This document shows positions 11,951 through 24,000 of a stretch of 64,000 nt of DNA, one piece after another. The stretch covers positions 190,852,727-190,916,726 of the forward strand of contig NC_134569.1 in NCBI RefSeq assembly GCF_050947875.1. The letters run 5' to 3'. The position numbers were made by a program, and so were the translations under genes. The DNA comes from Dermacentor variabilis (Eukaryota; Arthropoda; Arachnida; Ixodida; Ixodidae). Under the pieces are notes generated by a model, which had not been told where the DNA came from, searched no databases, and saw only the letters and a program-made list of their open reading frames with translations. The stretch's first letter is position 1. Each line of letters begins with the position of its first letter.

Positions 11951-12084
11951 ATCATGAAAGTCAAGCTGGCAGCAAAGACATTCAGTGCCTCCGTGAGCAA
12001 TGCGCTTGCTTTTGCTCTAGAACTTGGTGAACCTGAGTTTGGTGCATGCCATGGAACTGCTGACTTCATCAGCATGATTATTAG
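11951..12084 (+). pseudogene. Transposase exon 4
   Basis: The acceptor GCTTCGAG and donor GTACGA flank it. It reads MKVKLAAKTFSASVSNAL...FGACHGTADFISMIIR and ends in phase 2. It has no internal stop. It continues into 15264 to give IIRTFD. Confidence 0.8.
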
Positions 12085-12400
12085 GTACGAACTTCAAATT
12101 TCCGTACATTCTAATCAACTAAGCAATGAAGCACCTACTCTGTGTCATCCTGTTTAGTCTGATGGTGTAATGGTAAAAATATTGTGAGACTCAAACTAGG
12201 AAAATGAAATCATAATGACAGGAAAAACACATATTATAGGAACGCCAACCATAAAGCAGAACAGTTTCCATCATGACAAATAAGTGCCTAATAAGTGTCT
12301 CTTTTTGCACGTTCAATCTTACTTTACACTGTGAACCAACTAGCCCCGCAACAAGTGTGCTTCTTTAACATACACTGCCTCTCTTTTTTTCGCAACCAGT

Positions 12401-12532
12401 GGATGAAATACATGGTGGTTTGCCATCATGATGATTGTCTACGGTAATCGATTTAATCGTGACTGCAAACTTTGGTCTTCAGTGGTGTTTAATTCGTTTA
12501 TTCCCTCAAGGCCCTAGGCAGTACACAATAGG
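12401..12532. repeat. Left arm of a 130-bp inverted repeat
   Basis: The sequence from TGGATGAAATAC to CAGTACACAATAGG is the near-perfect reverse complement of 12797-12930. Only a few substitutions are visible. A 264-bp spacer separates the arms. Confidence 0.92.
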
Positions 12533-12542
12533 TGCACTGTCT

Positions 12543-12726
12543 ATAGGTGCTTTTATGCTCTAATATTTAATTTGAATATGTATCAATCAAAATATACCCA
12601 CTACACACTATAATTTATACAAATCAATACTGTTTTGAATGGAGGTAAAGCAGAAGCAATTGCCGAGAGATTTCTTGAGATTAGTTACGCCTAACCTCAA
12701 AGCCCCGCTAGTGTCATGAATTAAAT
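12543..12726. repeat. Dispersed repeat, copy 1 (inside the foldback loop)
   Basis: Starts TAGGTGCTTTTATGCTCT and ends at CTAGTGTCATGAAT. A direct copy of about 190 bp with some 10 percent differences lies at 13839-14027. Confidence 0.85.
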
Positions 12727-12796
12727 ATGAATATATATTATGTAGGAAGGTTACCTTCTACCCATTCCTTTTGGTTTGCTTACTTTCTGAACCCAG

Positions 12797-12930
12797 CCTA
12801 CTGTGTACTGCCTCGGGCCTTGAGGGAATAAACGAATTAAACACCACTGAAGACCAAAGTTTGCAGTCCATGACTAAATCGATTACCGTAGACAATCATC
12901 ATGATGGCAAACCACCATGTATTTCATCCA
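12797..12930. repeat. Right arm of the 130-bp inverted repeat
   Basis: Reverse complement of 12401-12532. The arm ends at CATGTATTTCATCCA. Together with the left arm it delimits a foldback (MITE-like) element of about 530 bp in an intron. Confidence 0.92.
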
Positions 12931-13838
12931 GTGCATGCACGCAAGCTTGAATTAATCAAACATTGCTACTGCTGGAGTAAGCGATGCTTGAGAGATAAGT
13001 TTAGCTCTTCTACTTATATGAATCTTATCCAAATGATGGTGTCCTACACTTCACGATGCTTTGACATTCTGAAGCAGCTAAGCAAAGCAACATTAGATTG
13101 CATGTGCAAAAGGAGACTGCTACTTCCCCCTATTCCAGATATTGGATTCCACCATAAGTAGGACAGCACCGTGCCACCAAAGAAGAGGTCATTAAATTTC
13201 AAGAGTGTTCACAAGCCTTTCCAGCAATGAGGGGTGACCAACGTAACAACTCTCCTACTCCAGTGGCTAAGTACGCACTCGCACATTACTGGAAGGACAT
13301 TAATGCAAAATTTTCTCCAGGAAATCATTGAGCCCTAATTTTTAGCAACAGTTTCATTAGACGGGTACTCTTACCTTTCATTTAGGCAAGCTAAGAAGAG
13401 CCCCGAGCGAAGGTACATTCGTGAGGTAGTATGTGATGATGTCTGAGGAGTGTGGGTGGAAACATTCGCCTTTTTATTTTTGACTTCATTTTCACTTCTG
13501 CACTGCTAGGAACTTCTACTGTCTACACAATCCTGTGCACACCGCAAATTATACTCGCGTGCTAATTAACCTGTAAAGATTTTCATTCATTAGAATATCA
13601 TTCCATGTACATGTCATGCTGATTAAATCACTGTTCCAGAGAGAGAGGCATCATTTTAACAGCATAACGAGCCACAGGTATAGACATCATTTGTTGCCAG
13701 CGTACTCCATATATATAGCAGACTAAAGTATACGCCAAGTGCTTGCAACAGAAACTGGAAAAATCATATATCCTCAATGACAAAAGACAGCTAATAAAAA
13801 AGGAACTCCTTCCTTCCCGCTTGAAACGTGGTAATTTA

Positions 13839-14027
13839 GGTGCTTTTATGCTCTCACATTTAATTTGAAGATGTATCAATCAACATATACCACTACACAC
13901 TATAATTTATACAAGGCAATGCTGTTTTGAATGGAGCTAAAGCTGAAGCAATTGCTGAGAGATTTCTTGAGATTGGTTGTGCCTAACCTCAAAGAAGCCC
14001 CACTAGAGTCATGAATGAAATAAATAA
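13839..14027. repeat. Dispersed repeat, copy 2
   Basis: Direct copy of 12543-12726 without the flanking inverted arms, 1.3 kb downstream in the same intron. Confidence 0.85.
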
Positions 14028-15263
14028 TCAGGTTTTTTAGTACACATACTTAGAGTAAACAGAACATAACTATATGCTCCCAGCTTGTAACTTCTGCACG
14101 TTACACGCCGAGAGAAAAAATTATGCACATTTGCTGTCGTGAACATTCCCTATAGCAATGCCCAAGCTGGGTGGGGGGCGGAATTGTGGCTATTCAGATG
14201 TGAAAACAGATAACCAGCCATGGTGCTAGGAGCATCTGTTTTTACTAACTGCAGTAGCCACACAAGCAACCTTTACGTACTCCGCGCAATAATTGTCAGG
14301 TTGGGAAGCATGACCAAATCCTCGTCGTACTTACCTGTTCTGTTGAGTAAACTTTTACGTGCAAGCGAAGCGGTCAATCAATATGCCTAAACCTGGCTCT
14401 GGCAGTACAGCACTTCTCTAGTATTTTACTGTACTGTGAAGTAATGAATAAAGGCATTTACACAGGCAGTGTTTAAAAGCGACAGATTAGGCTATTCGCA
14501 AAGCTTCTGCCAGTCTGAGATTTAGTCTCAGATTGAACGAGCGCTCTTCAGGGTAAACTCCACATGACAATAAGGATTGCTCCTATGGACAGTCAGCAAG
14601 GGGAAAAAAAGTAAACGTACACTTGATATCAGTCAAATGCAAGCATGAAAACTCAGCGTGTACAGATTTTTGAGACAGTTAGAACTGCGTAGAAATCTGA
14701 TCAAAACATCCCAACTAAGGCGACCGTGTCATCACTGCTGCTGTCCTTTAATAGTTTGGTTGTCGAGCCAGCCAAAGCACAAATTTTTTTATTGTTTGGT
14801 CGGTGAAGTGCTTCGAGCACTGGAGACCAGTTTTGACAGTACCTCTTGTGATATTTTATTTTTCCAGAGTTTCTATTGTGGCAAAAAGGGTAAAGCATAA
14901 GAAATACTTAAAAGAGCAACTGCCATTTCGTAACATATAATGCGTGGCTTACGAAAAAGTTCCGTCGCAAATGCTTAGAAATGTGTCTAAGCACTATCGA
15001 CGAAATTGTTCATTATTTTTTGGCCCAAGTAAGAAATGATTTAAACGATGACAGTAGTATGCAGTGAAAAATCACCCACACGTTTGTCTGTAAGCTTGAC
15101 ACAAATCAAAAAACAATTTTTTTTCCGTTTTGCAACGCGAAAGCAGTGCATGCACCAAACGACGGTAGATGCAAACTACCTCATGAATGGAATATGCAAG
15201 GTAGACTATGAAGCAAGTAACACGAAGGTTCATAAACTGCATTAACTACCTCTTTTTTTCCAG

Positions 15264-15507
15264 GACATTTGACACTCAACTCTAGGAGCCCTATCGCGAA
15301 CGGTTTCAAGTCTCCACTGCGACCATCTACATTCCACTACCAGAAGGAGTTCAGGGAACTCGCCGGGAGAGAAGTGATGGGCTTGCGACTAGGGTCAAGA
15401 AAGCCAGTGGCCGAGGGCGGACGAAGAATGTCGGTCATTTCTCTGGCATTCACCCTAAAGGGTGTATCCCAGCTATCAACAAAACTATTTGACAGAGAGC
15501 TGTGCAG
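15264..15507 (+). pseudogene. Transposase exon 5, frameshifted at its start
   Basis: The acceptor TTTTCCAG precedes it and the donor GTACGAG follows. After R-T-F-D one extra base moves the frame. The rest reads LNSRSPIANGFKSPLRP, FRELAGREV, then SVISLAFTLKGVSQLS, the block that follows FDxLNSR in P transposases. Ends in phase 2. Confidence 0.78.
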
Positions 15508-18500
15508 GTACGAGGGAAAGTAAAATCACTAAGTATGCAGTTTAAGAACAAGAAGAGAAAATTATAGTTTAACCATACATGTGAACTATAGCTGCCCATG
15601 CGATGGCTTTTATTGCCTCATTTGCCAATCTGAGTACACTAAATACGCTCAATCCCACTCGGCTGCACACGATATTTATAAAGGTTTTACCGCCTAATTG
15701 GTCAATTGTATAGCATGACTGGAATGAACTTTTTTGACAAAAATATAACTCACTAGTCAAACTATGGGTACCTACTATAAGGAAACGCATTAACAGCTAG
15801 CACGCAAGAATCATACAATGTGCGCAATTATTGCAATGCATAGCTTCCATAGCAAGGTAAGGTTGTATGCAGATGATTTGCATGCCTTAAAGAAATTCAG
15901 ACTGAATTTGATGTGCCTTGCTTGCAAAAGGACTTCGTATCCGCAGTAGTCATGAAAAATGGAATATGTGGCTAAATGTTGTCAAGTCGCAGTAAATTTC
16001 TGTTCCATATAAACAGCCTACAGTCACATTTCTTTAGTAATACGTCACTTATGAATACTTCCAAGAATGTCACATGAATAAGGAAAAAGCAAATACATCA
16101 CACACAAAGATAAAAGCTGAATTTCATTAACTATAATATTTATAAACGACCATGAAAACTTCAAATGTTTTTATAACATGGTTGTGTAACCAAGTGTGGC
16201 AAGCGCTTGCCATTCTTCAGATTCTCACATGTTTAATTGCCTCACTAGAACGAGTACACAACCAAGTTGCATACTTTGCGATAGGTAATTACTAGCGACT
16301 TGTAAGTACAAGGCCTACTAAAGTCCCTCTCGGCAGGGTAACATTGGCGTAATGCAGACAAAAAGTGAACATCAGCATGCGTTAGTGCATATGTTTTCGG
16401 CAATGCAGCATTGCTATCAGTTTTCAAACTCTTACAGGCCACTTTTTAATCACAGAGTTGTGATTCTGCCCGTAATATCTATGAAATCAAGTGTTGCGGT
16501 GAAGCCTTTTCCCCCCGATAACGTTTACCAATGGGACAAGCTTTTCGGTAATACTGAAGCGTATGAGTCAAACATTTCTCATAGCTACTCAATAAAATTC
16601 CTTTAAATCTAGACAGAACAGTAGAGCTAGATGGTGTAGCTAGTAGGGAATGTATTCCAAACCTGAAACGTCGTTAAATGGCCCCTCACAAGGCCTGGCC
16701 ATTTTGAGCTGACAAGCGCAGCGCATACAATGCATGCTAACGATAGTGTCGACTAGCTGTTTATTCCCACGTGCAACGGAAAGAGCTTAAATTTCTAATC
16801 AATTTCCCTGCCCGATGCTGTTGCCACGCTCCTAGCTGGAGAGTCACCAGTAATCTCACACGTGTGCATGCGTACACTGCTGTGCAGTGATGTAAATCTG
16901 GTGAAGCACGTCACATTTATTCCAGTCAACATCAGTTAGTTCGATGCGTTGCTTCACTTATTTATTTCACATACTGGTAATCCTCCATGGGATTATAACA
17001 GTAAGGGCAAGTACAAATTGTGGTATTTGCAAACAAAGAATGTAAATATATTATACAATCATGAGTATGCTATTGGAAAGGGTTTCGCTTCGCTAAACAA
17101 AATTACCTAGAAGAATATGACAAAGGAATAAACAAATTAAGTCAAACACCTGTAAACACAACAGAAACATTAAAGTTTACAAAACAGTAAAACAAACCAA
17201 ACGTCTGTATGCTTTTGACTTCACACCGCAGCAAGAGAGATGTGCTACCATTTCATCTGCTTCTTCCCAGGGCATGCAGTCAAGCAGGCAAAGAATGCTA
17301 CAACATTTTCGGCCGTGTTCCAGAACCGCTATCACGCTTGTGATTGTGACACTAACTTACACCACTAATAAGGGGTTCATGTGCAGAATACACAAGAGAT
17401 AATGCTGCGAAAAACAACGCAAACGCAACACCTCACGTGTGAGAATAACCGAAACTGCGGTTCTTGGCAAAAGCGAAAGAGAGGGGGAAAATTTCAACGA
17501 TGATTACAATATTCCCAAATGCAAAATTTGAACGCAGCTGTATGTGTGGGTGCAAATATGTGCATATATGTGCACATAACCAAAATTTGCTATTTGGCCT
17601 GGTGAAGGTCCCTTCAGGTAGTGCTGGAAAAATGTGGAACAGTGACGAGAAGCAAAAACGACGCAATGCTAGACTTCAACTAAATATTTTCCTATGACAA
17701 AACATAACGTTCACGGGATGCACAGAGCTCCGGGCACAAAAGGCAGCCTTTCATTTCCCCTTTCCCCACTGTAACAAATTGTATCGAAACAAATCTACAC
17801 ACACATTATTATCCAGATAGGAAGGTTCTTTCTTGGCGAGATCCTGTGACAGGGTGTTTATGGTACACACCTCTGAGCCACTTTTTTTGATGAAATACAC
17901 TTTGAATATTTACACAACGTACCTCTGTAACCGTCCGGCCGCTATTAAGCTGCCCGGTGCCCGACCTCCCATGGCAATTATCAGCCAGATAGCCACAACC
18001 TGTTAAAGCACTGAAAGCTGCAATCTGTTCCCCGAAGCAGTGTGTAAACGGCGACACACGTTTATAATGCCTTGGGTCTTCATTACTTCGTCACTTTTCC
18101 TTATTCGACACATCTTCTATACTGTTGGTCCATTGTATTCTGTTTAACATATGCTTTCTCATTTTTTAACATGCTGTCGCATCCCCCCTGCACTAATGCT
18201 TTAACAGTGCTGCATGTTTTTCAACATATTTTAACATATAATAGAATACACAAAGAGGATACTGAAAAAATTTGCACGCAGAGACGAGGACAAGCAAGGG
18301 CGAGAAAAAACAATTAAGAGCGTCAACTCCGAACTGAACTTTATTACAAACACATGCACGAATAAATAGGAAAGCCGAAACAGAAAAAAACAAGACTATC
18401 GTCTCAAACTTCACGTGTCACCCCGTGTACCTGCTTGGGTTGGCCAGGAACGAAAACTTCCTACCAGAGAAACGGGCGCAATTCTGACTGATGCACTTCT

Positions 18501-19419
18501 CTGCTGATACACATATGGAAGGCTTCCATGAGCTCACTCATGAGTTCCTCCCTGTGCCTAAATTGAACTTTTTAACGAGATCTTTCCATTGGATCTTCAT
18601 TTTGTTCTCCTTCCTGCCGAAGATGCAGCAATATTTAGGGAGATTATCAAGGGAATTTCCCCCAAGTAATCTTCGGTGTTCTAATTTCGCATTTATTCGT
18701 GCATCTGCCTCGAACGAACTTCACTTGTGAGTTAGCGCTCATCTTTGTTTTTTCTCGGCTTGTCCTAGTGCCTCCGCGCAAACTTTTCCAGTACGTACTT
18801 CCACCAACTAGCCGAACTCTGCTCTCATAAGCGTACAGGGAAATTTAACCGCTTGTTCCGGTTTAAGAGACCGTTTATAGTGTCCTTGTGTATGGTGTCT
18901 CTCCTACACGTACTCAGTGCTTACTCTCTCCCTCTTTCTATTCCCCTTTCCCCTACCCCCATTGTAGGGTAGCAAACCGGATGCTGTTCTGGTTGACATC
19001 CCTGCCTTTCCTATCCTTGTTTTTTTTTCTCTCTCTCTCTCTCTTTAATCGCTTGTCCACATCGGTGCGTAAGCAGACACTCGGAGTAGAGCACAGAGCT
19101 GTGCTAAGTGCTATGCACTAAGTGAGGCTGAGAAGCACAACATAACTACAGCTCCTGTTCACTTTGAAAAAAAAAAACAACTCCTGAGCATTTATGAAAC
19201 CAGCTTTGTATTCTAATGCCTTTCTTTGCTGGCATTACTATGTCATTCTGTCCAAACTATCTGTATTTGTATGTATGGAAGTGTTTGTATGCTTTTGGGC
19301 TAGTTGGTGCATGGTTAGCCATGGACGCAAAACAGTGAAAAATACATTTTCAGAAGTAATACATGCAGTTCCCTCTAACCGTACAAGTCTGAGAAGTTGT
19401 CTTATTTTTTTTTTCAAAA
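15508..19419 (+). other. Intron 5 of the transposase gene
   Basis: Mostly AT-rich sequence without coding signal. It carries an inverted-repeat MITE-like unit at about 18258-18797 and a pyrimidine run (T then CT repeat) near 19,020-19,046. Confidence 0.5.
18258..18797. mobile_element. MITE-like element with long imperfect terminal inverted repeats
   Basis: GATACTGAAAAAATTTGCACG and following bases at the left are matched inverted by CGCGCAAACTTTTCCAGTACG at the right. The match continues inward about 130 bp: GACAAGC, GAGAAAAAACAA, GAGCG, and GATGCACGAATAAAT against ATGCACGAATAAAT. It has no coding capacity. Exact ends and TSD are not resolved. Confidence 0.65.
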
Positions 19420-20223
19420 ATACACGGCCACCAGCCACTTGAACCAAGACCCACTACAGATGTATTTCAGCTGCATCATACAGCGGGGTGGACGGACCAA
19501 TGAGCCATTGGGATCGCAGTTCCGACATGCTTACCATAAGACGCTTGTCCATGCAGTCGTCGCATCTCCGAGAAATGCCATCGTAACTCCACAGCTGGAG
19601 GGTATCTGCCTGCTCAAGATTCAGGCACACGCCAGTGGCTTCCTCACTGTACAAAGCGATGACGACGTCAATGGAAGCAACGCTACACACTGCAGCACTA
19701 AGCAATCAACAACTACTCCCACAGTAGATGCTGTCGATCGTTATTGCTTTGTTTTTAGCCAACACATGGGAGAAGTAGTGCAGTACCTTGGTGGTTTTAC
19801 GGTTAGAAGCATGACAAAGACGCTATCTTGTGCAGAGTGTGCTGGTCTGCTTGTGTGTGACACTGCACAGCTTGTTCACGACTCTGAAAGACAATGGTGG
19901 CCTAAGTGAGCCTTCTAAATTTGTACATGCTGCATTACACACATATGAGCGTATCATGCATCAGCACACCGATGTGTACAAAAAAGTATTGACACACTCA
20001 CACTCATGGCATTTCAAGAGTTTGCTAACCGAAATAGTAACATGTTTCAGCAAATGCGGCATTACCATGAAGAACCACAACACATTATCAACCTTAAGAA
20101 AGTGATGCTGGCCAAATATGTAACACTGCGACTGCGAGCAATTGGCCGTCGAATCACAGAACAGAGCAGAGGGGCATACCTAATGCATATCATGACAAAG
20201 CGCAGACTATTCCTGCATCAGTA
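19420..20223 (+). pseudogene. Transposase last exon, two compensating frameshifts
   Basis: The acceptor is degraded (TTTTTTCAAAA). The reading resumes as YTATSHLNQDPLQMYFSC, then IQRGGRTNEPLGSQFRHAY, the family's SQDHLE...RGGxxNNP box. Later YLGGFTVRSMTKTLSCAECA matches the GYVxRKLxKxxxCxxC box. A shift near 19,890 moves to DNGGLSEPSKFV, and a second near 20,005 returns to the first frame. That frame runs through LAKYVTLRLRAIGRR and MTKRRLFLHQ to TAG at 20221-20223. Both shifts would have to be undone to read the protein. Confidence 0.8.
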
Positions 20224-20972
20224 GGAACATGTTTAAGCATGCTCGGCACATCAGTGGCTGCGAGCACCAGCTGTATACTGTTTGAATAATGACACTGAGA
20301 GGACACAGCTAGCTGTAAAGGTATAGGACTATCACAAATAAAGGCACCTAACATGGCTATGTCATACAGGCCATGATCAGCGGTGCTGTGAGCAATGTAG
20401 AGTTAAACATGATGCGTTTACAAACAACCATTTGCCAGACAATTTGAAGGCGCACGCATAGTGCATACTGAAGTTTGACCACTGGTGCCATACTGTAGGT
20501 TTTAATAAATCCAGACAAGGTGCCAGTTTCATACTGGTGGAACAGGGCAGATTTGACTGCCACATAAGCTGCCACTTCAGCAATTGGCCTCACACATAAA
20601 TGCATCGACAATGCAATGACCCCTCCTTTCACACTTAATGGATGATGATCGACTAGGTAGCCTGCCATACCAGTGTTGATATGTTCATGTAACAAAGGAA
20701 CGCCAAAAAACATGCAGACAATGTGCTAAACTTACGCATCAGTTTTTGCATCTCGTCATGTCGAACAGCATAAGGCAATGGTGCAAGGAGTGCGCATGTC
20801 CTTATAAAGATGGCTATTGAACGCAGCCAGTTATCACCCCATAGTCTCAAAGGGGAGGGCATGAGTAAAACTGTGGCCATTGAAGGCTCACTAGGTTGGT
20901 GCTCTATGTTTCCATGCTTGCTCATTAACGGGGCTGTTACGCTGTTATAACGGGGCTGATACGCTGTATGGA
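20224..20972. other. No gene recognised
   Basis: Two minus-strand open stretches (20357-20713 and 20653-20925) have no family I recognise. A short direct repeat GGGGCTG(T/A)TACGCTGT lies at about 20930-20968, just before the LINE tail. Confidence 0.4.
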
Positions 20973-21032
20973 GAAGTATGGGAGAGGCCTTTGCCCTGCA
21001 GTGGGCATAACCAGGCTGATGATGATGCTGCT
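20973..21032 (+). mobile_element. 5'-truncated RTE LINE 3' tail (about 60 bp)
   Basis: TGGAGAAGTATGGGAGAGGC through CAGGCTGATGATGATG matches the last codons and tail of the full-length LINE ending at 30,017, with two or three differences. This is a severely 5'-truncated insertion of the same family. Confidence 0.85.
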
Positions 21033-24000
21033 GCTATAGTGACTCCTGCACCATTGAAATGCACAAAGAGGATTTTTCCTTTGTTTTTCGTTTTGCAGAC
21101 GACAATTTCACAAAACACTACACTCGTCTGTGACACATGAAACCTCTTTATTACAGCTACACACATGACAGAAAATGTGATTTGATGTCACAGTGACAAT
21201 TTCATTTGTATACATGTAGATGTATTACTGTGGAGTTTTAGGCAATGCCCATGTGACCCACCAGGAATCAGTCAGAGCACAGGCTACTTCACACATATGC
21301 AGATAGATCGTTGTAGTATTGAACACTACCTTTAATGTGATTATACGTAATGCATGCTCCAAAGGTGCACTTTCAGTGCCTGTTGCATGTATGTTTCATG
21401 TACTCTGCATGAATGTCACAGCTTCACTACATATCACCGATGCATATTACCCCTAGGCGCCCCTTCACAGCACTTCTACCACCATTCCAATGTGATGTAC
21501 GTTGTGCAGGGTGTAATGTTCTTGTTTTGTGTAGAGTTCAAAACCTCCTTAGGTTACGCATCATCAATTTTTCCTACACCCATGACATTTATAAAAATAT
21601 GCCAGCACATAGGCACACACAACAACAATGTACATTTACAGTCTGTTTTATTTTACCCTGCGGACTTAAGAATAGGTGTGCAGATTGCATTGCAGTGCTT
21701 TCGCTCATGGCTCTTTTTTTTTTCGTGTTGTCTTCTTGGTGTGAGGTACAAAGTGTTTAAATCAGTGTTATGAGTTCGCCATTGCTGTTTTTTTGTAGGT
21801 TCTGATGTTCCATTACACTTCGGTGACACAGAACAAATTAGCCCAACTGTGATACTCACGAGAATTGCAAATGTGGGTGTGTTTGACATAGGAACAAAGT
21901 AACAGATGTTGCTCTTCCCTTGCAATTTCTTCGGGGCTGCAGCTCTTGGGTCTTTTGCAAGACACCTGTTCTATCAATGTTTTACCTAAACTGTTTGGCC
22001 CATTTGGTTATTGTAGCAACGGTATTTTACCATGACGTTGTTAACATCTGAAAATGCTTTACTCGTGCTGAGCCGGTGAACTGTGCAATATACTACAGGC
22101 CTGTCACAATGCTGTGATAAATTACAGAAGTGTTACACCTATTTAAGAACACCGTTCTGATATCTCATTTATGTTGCTGTATGTAGCATGTGAAAAGTGC
22201 TCCTAGAACAAGAACTGGTCCCTATTTCCTGCTCACTATAAGTATGCTTTGCAATCTAACCTGTCCAGTGTGATCCATGTGGTCAAGCTTACAAATCTGT
22301 CCACTTGTAGCAGGGTTATTAGTTGCACAACTGCTGAAAGAACTTAAGGCAGGTTAGAGCGAGAAAAGTGTTTACTACTCGAGCTGCACATTTGTACTGT
22401 CAATGTATGTAATTTAGTCATTTCTTCTAGCTTTCTGTATTTCAGTAATTCTATAGCACTGTTGTTCAGTCTTTCAAATGATGGTTACTCACATTTTCCC
22501 ACTTCATCTTCGACACATGGTCACCAAGTCCTTATCCTCAGGTTTCACTTGTCCCACGCCAACACCTTTAAACACAGTCTCCTTTCTTGAACAATTGCAA
22601 CATAGAATGCTTTACCTGGTGTGCTAGCCTTTCATAACCAGTTGGTATAATTGTAGATGATCAATCAAACCATTACACGTTTGTGCAAGCATGTTGTACA
22701 TTCCTCTTGCTAACTAACACTTTTGTTATCTTTGTCTCACTGTCACAGTTCTTGTTCATGGTTTTAGTGGCTTTTTGTTCTTGATTTCATTGTCATATTC
22801 TAGTTTTTGTTGTCTGTACACTTCTTTCAACTTCTTTCTGTTTGCCATTTCTTTCAATGTATAGTTCTAATGGCTCATAAGTATGTTCTTCCTCTATTGC
22901 CCAGTTTGTTCTGATAGCTCTTCAATTACCACAATATATGTATTCTACAATACCTGCTATAGCATCAGCACAGGCAACTGTAAAGTGAGACATTCCAGGA
23001 AGGTTACAGATTGTTTTCCCATAGCAGCAGCTATTTGATTTCTATCATTGCAGTGGTAACATTCAGCCATGCATAATGTAAATGTTTTGCTAAAATGTAA
23101 AAGAACCTCGCAAACAAATGTGCAATGATGCCTGTCTAATGCATACTTTTTGAGTTTGCAATCAGCAATTGCTTATATACTTGGCATCAAAACATGGCAT
23201 CCATGTATGTCTTATACACCTATGGGTAGATCCAAACAGGACAGAAATTTACATACACAGACGGAAATTCTCACAAACATCGAGGCTTGAAGCAATGAGC
23301 AGTAGTCGGACAAGGAATCTCATTAGAAACAAGATATCGACAAATGGTCTTGTCTTCATCAGCGTAGCAACTGCTTTCCTGAGCAGTGCTTTCACGTATG
23401 CATAGCTCGCTTCCCTCAAGCTGGTACAGCACAACAATAAGATTAAGAAGCATCCGAACTGGCCAAAAGAAGGAACAGAGTGCTGTCTTCAAAACAGTAG
23501 CAAGTAAGCAGCACTCCGTTCCATCGTTTGGCCAGCTCGGCTGTTCATTTCCTTGTTGCGCTGTATCAGTTTCAGAATGCAATACCAACTTGCCGAATCC
23601 TCAACACTAGTAGGCGCTCCCCCTCCCTCAATAGGGGACCAGAAAAGTGCTCGCATGGCAGCTAGTAAACCAGTAGTGTAAATATAAGCAGTAGCATTAA
23701 TTATTTCTTCATAATGACTACTATTAATACTACTGTGTTTTCGTGGTGCTGTACCTGGTTATGCCAGGGCTGTTCATAACCCCAACAGTGATTTATTTCT
23801 TCTATTTGCTCTGTATACTTCTTTGTACTTTGTCACAGGGCATCCTCGACCATCTCAACATCCTACACAGCCTAATACCTTTTATTTTATTTTTTCATAC
23901 TGTTACCATTTCTGTGGTATGTAGTGCCTTAATTTTTTTCTTTCTTTGAACAGGATGTCTATACATGCTCTTTGCTTGCAGCTATCATTTCTAATCTTAA

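Larger units (their letters stand above)
12085..15263 (+). other. Intron 4 of the transposase gene, filled with repeats
   Basis: Contains a foldback structure (12401-12930) and a second copy of its central sequence at 13839-14027. No coding exon was recognised. It ends in TTTTTTTCCAG before 15264. Confidence 0.6.
7883..20223 (+). pseudogene. P-element/THAP9-like transposase gene, six exons recognised, broken
   Basis: P-element-family transposases cut and paste DNA with an RNase H-like fold split by a GTP-binding insert. Six plus-strand exons in the family order are visible: 7883-7981, 8042-9125, 11740-11841, 11951-12084, 15264-15507 and about 19420-20223. All but the last acceptor have clear GT/AG borders. 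Phases fit: exons 1 to 4 join in phase 0, exon 4 ends AG and exon 5 begins G ACA TTT, giving R-T-F-D. Landmarks are TLHYYSP, IRQWL, LIDGM, VCDC, FDACHAVKLLRNLLGDK, WKYIVLFHELQE, MKVKLAAKTFS, LNSRSP, QRGGRTNEP, YLGGFTVR and a C-terminal MTKRRLFLHQ. Stops and frameshifts in exons 2, 5 and 6 make it a pseudogene. The N-terminal THAP zinc finger is not found. Whether it was a transposon or a domesticated host copy cannot be told. Confidence 0.85.

Noticed and set aside
20357..20925. Two overlapping minus-strand ORFs of about 90-118 aa
   Set aside because: No motif recognised, frames differ, and no splice or promoter context; left as unexplained open sequence.
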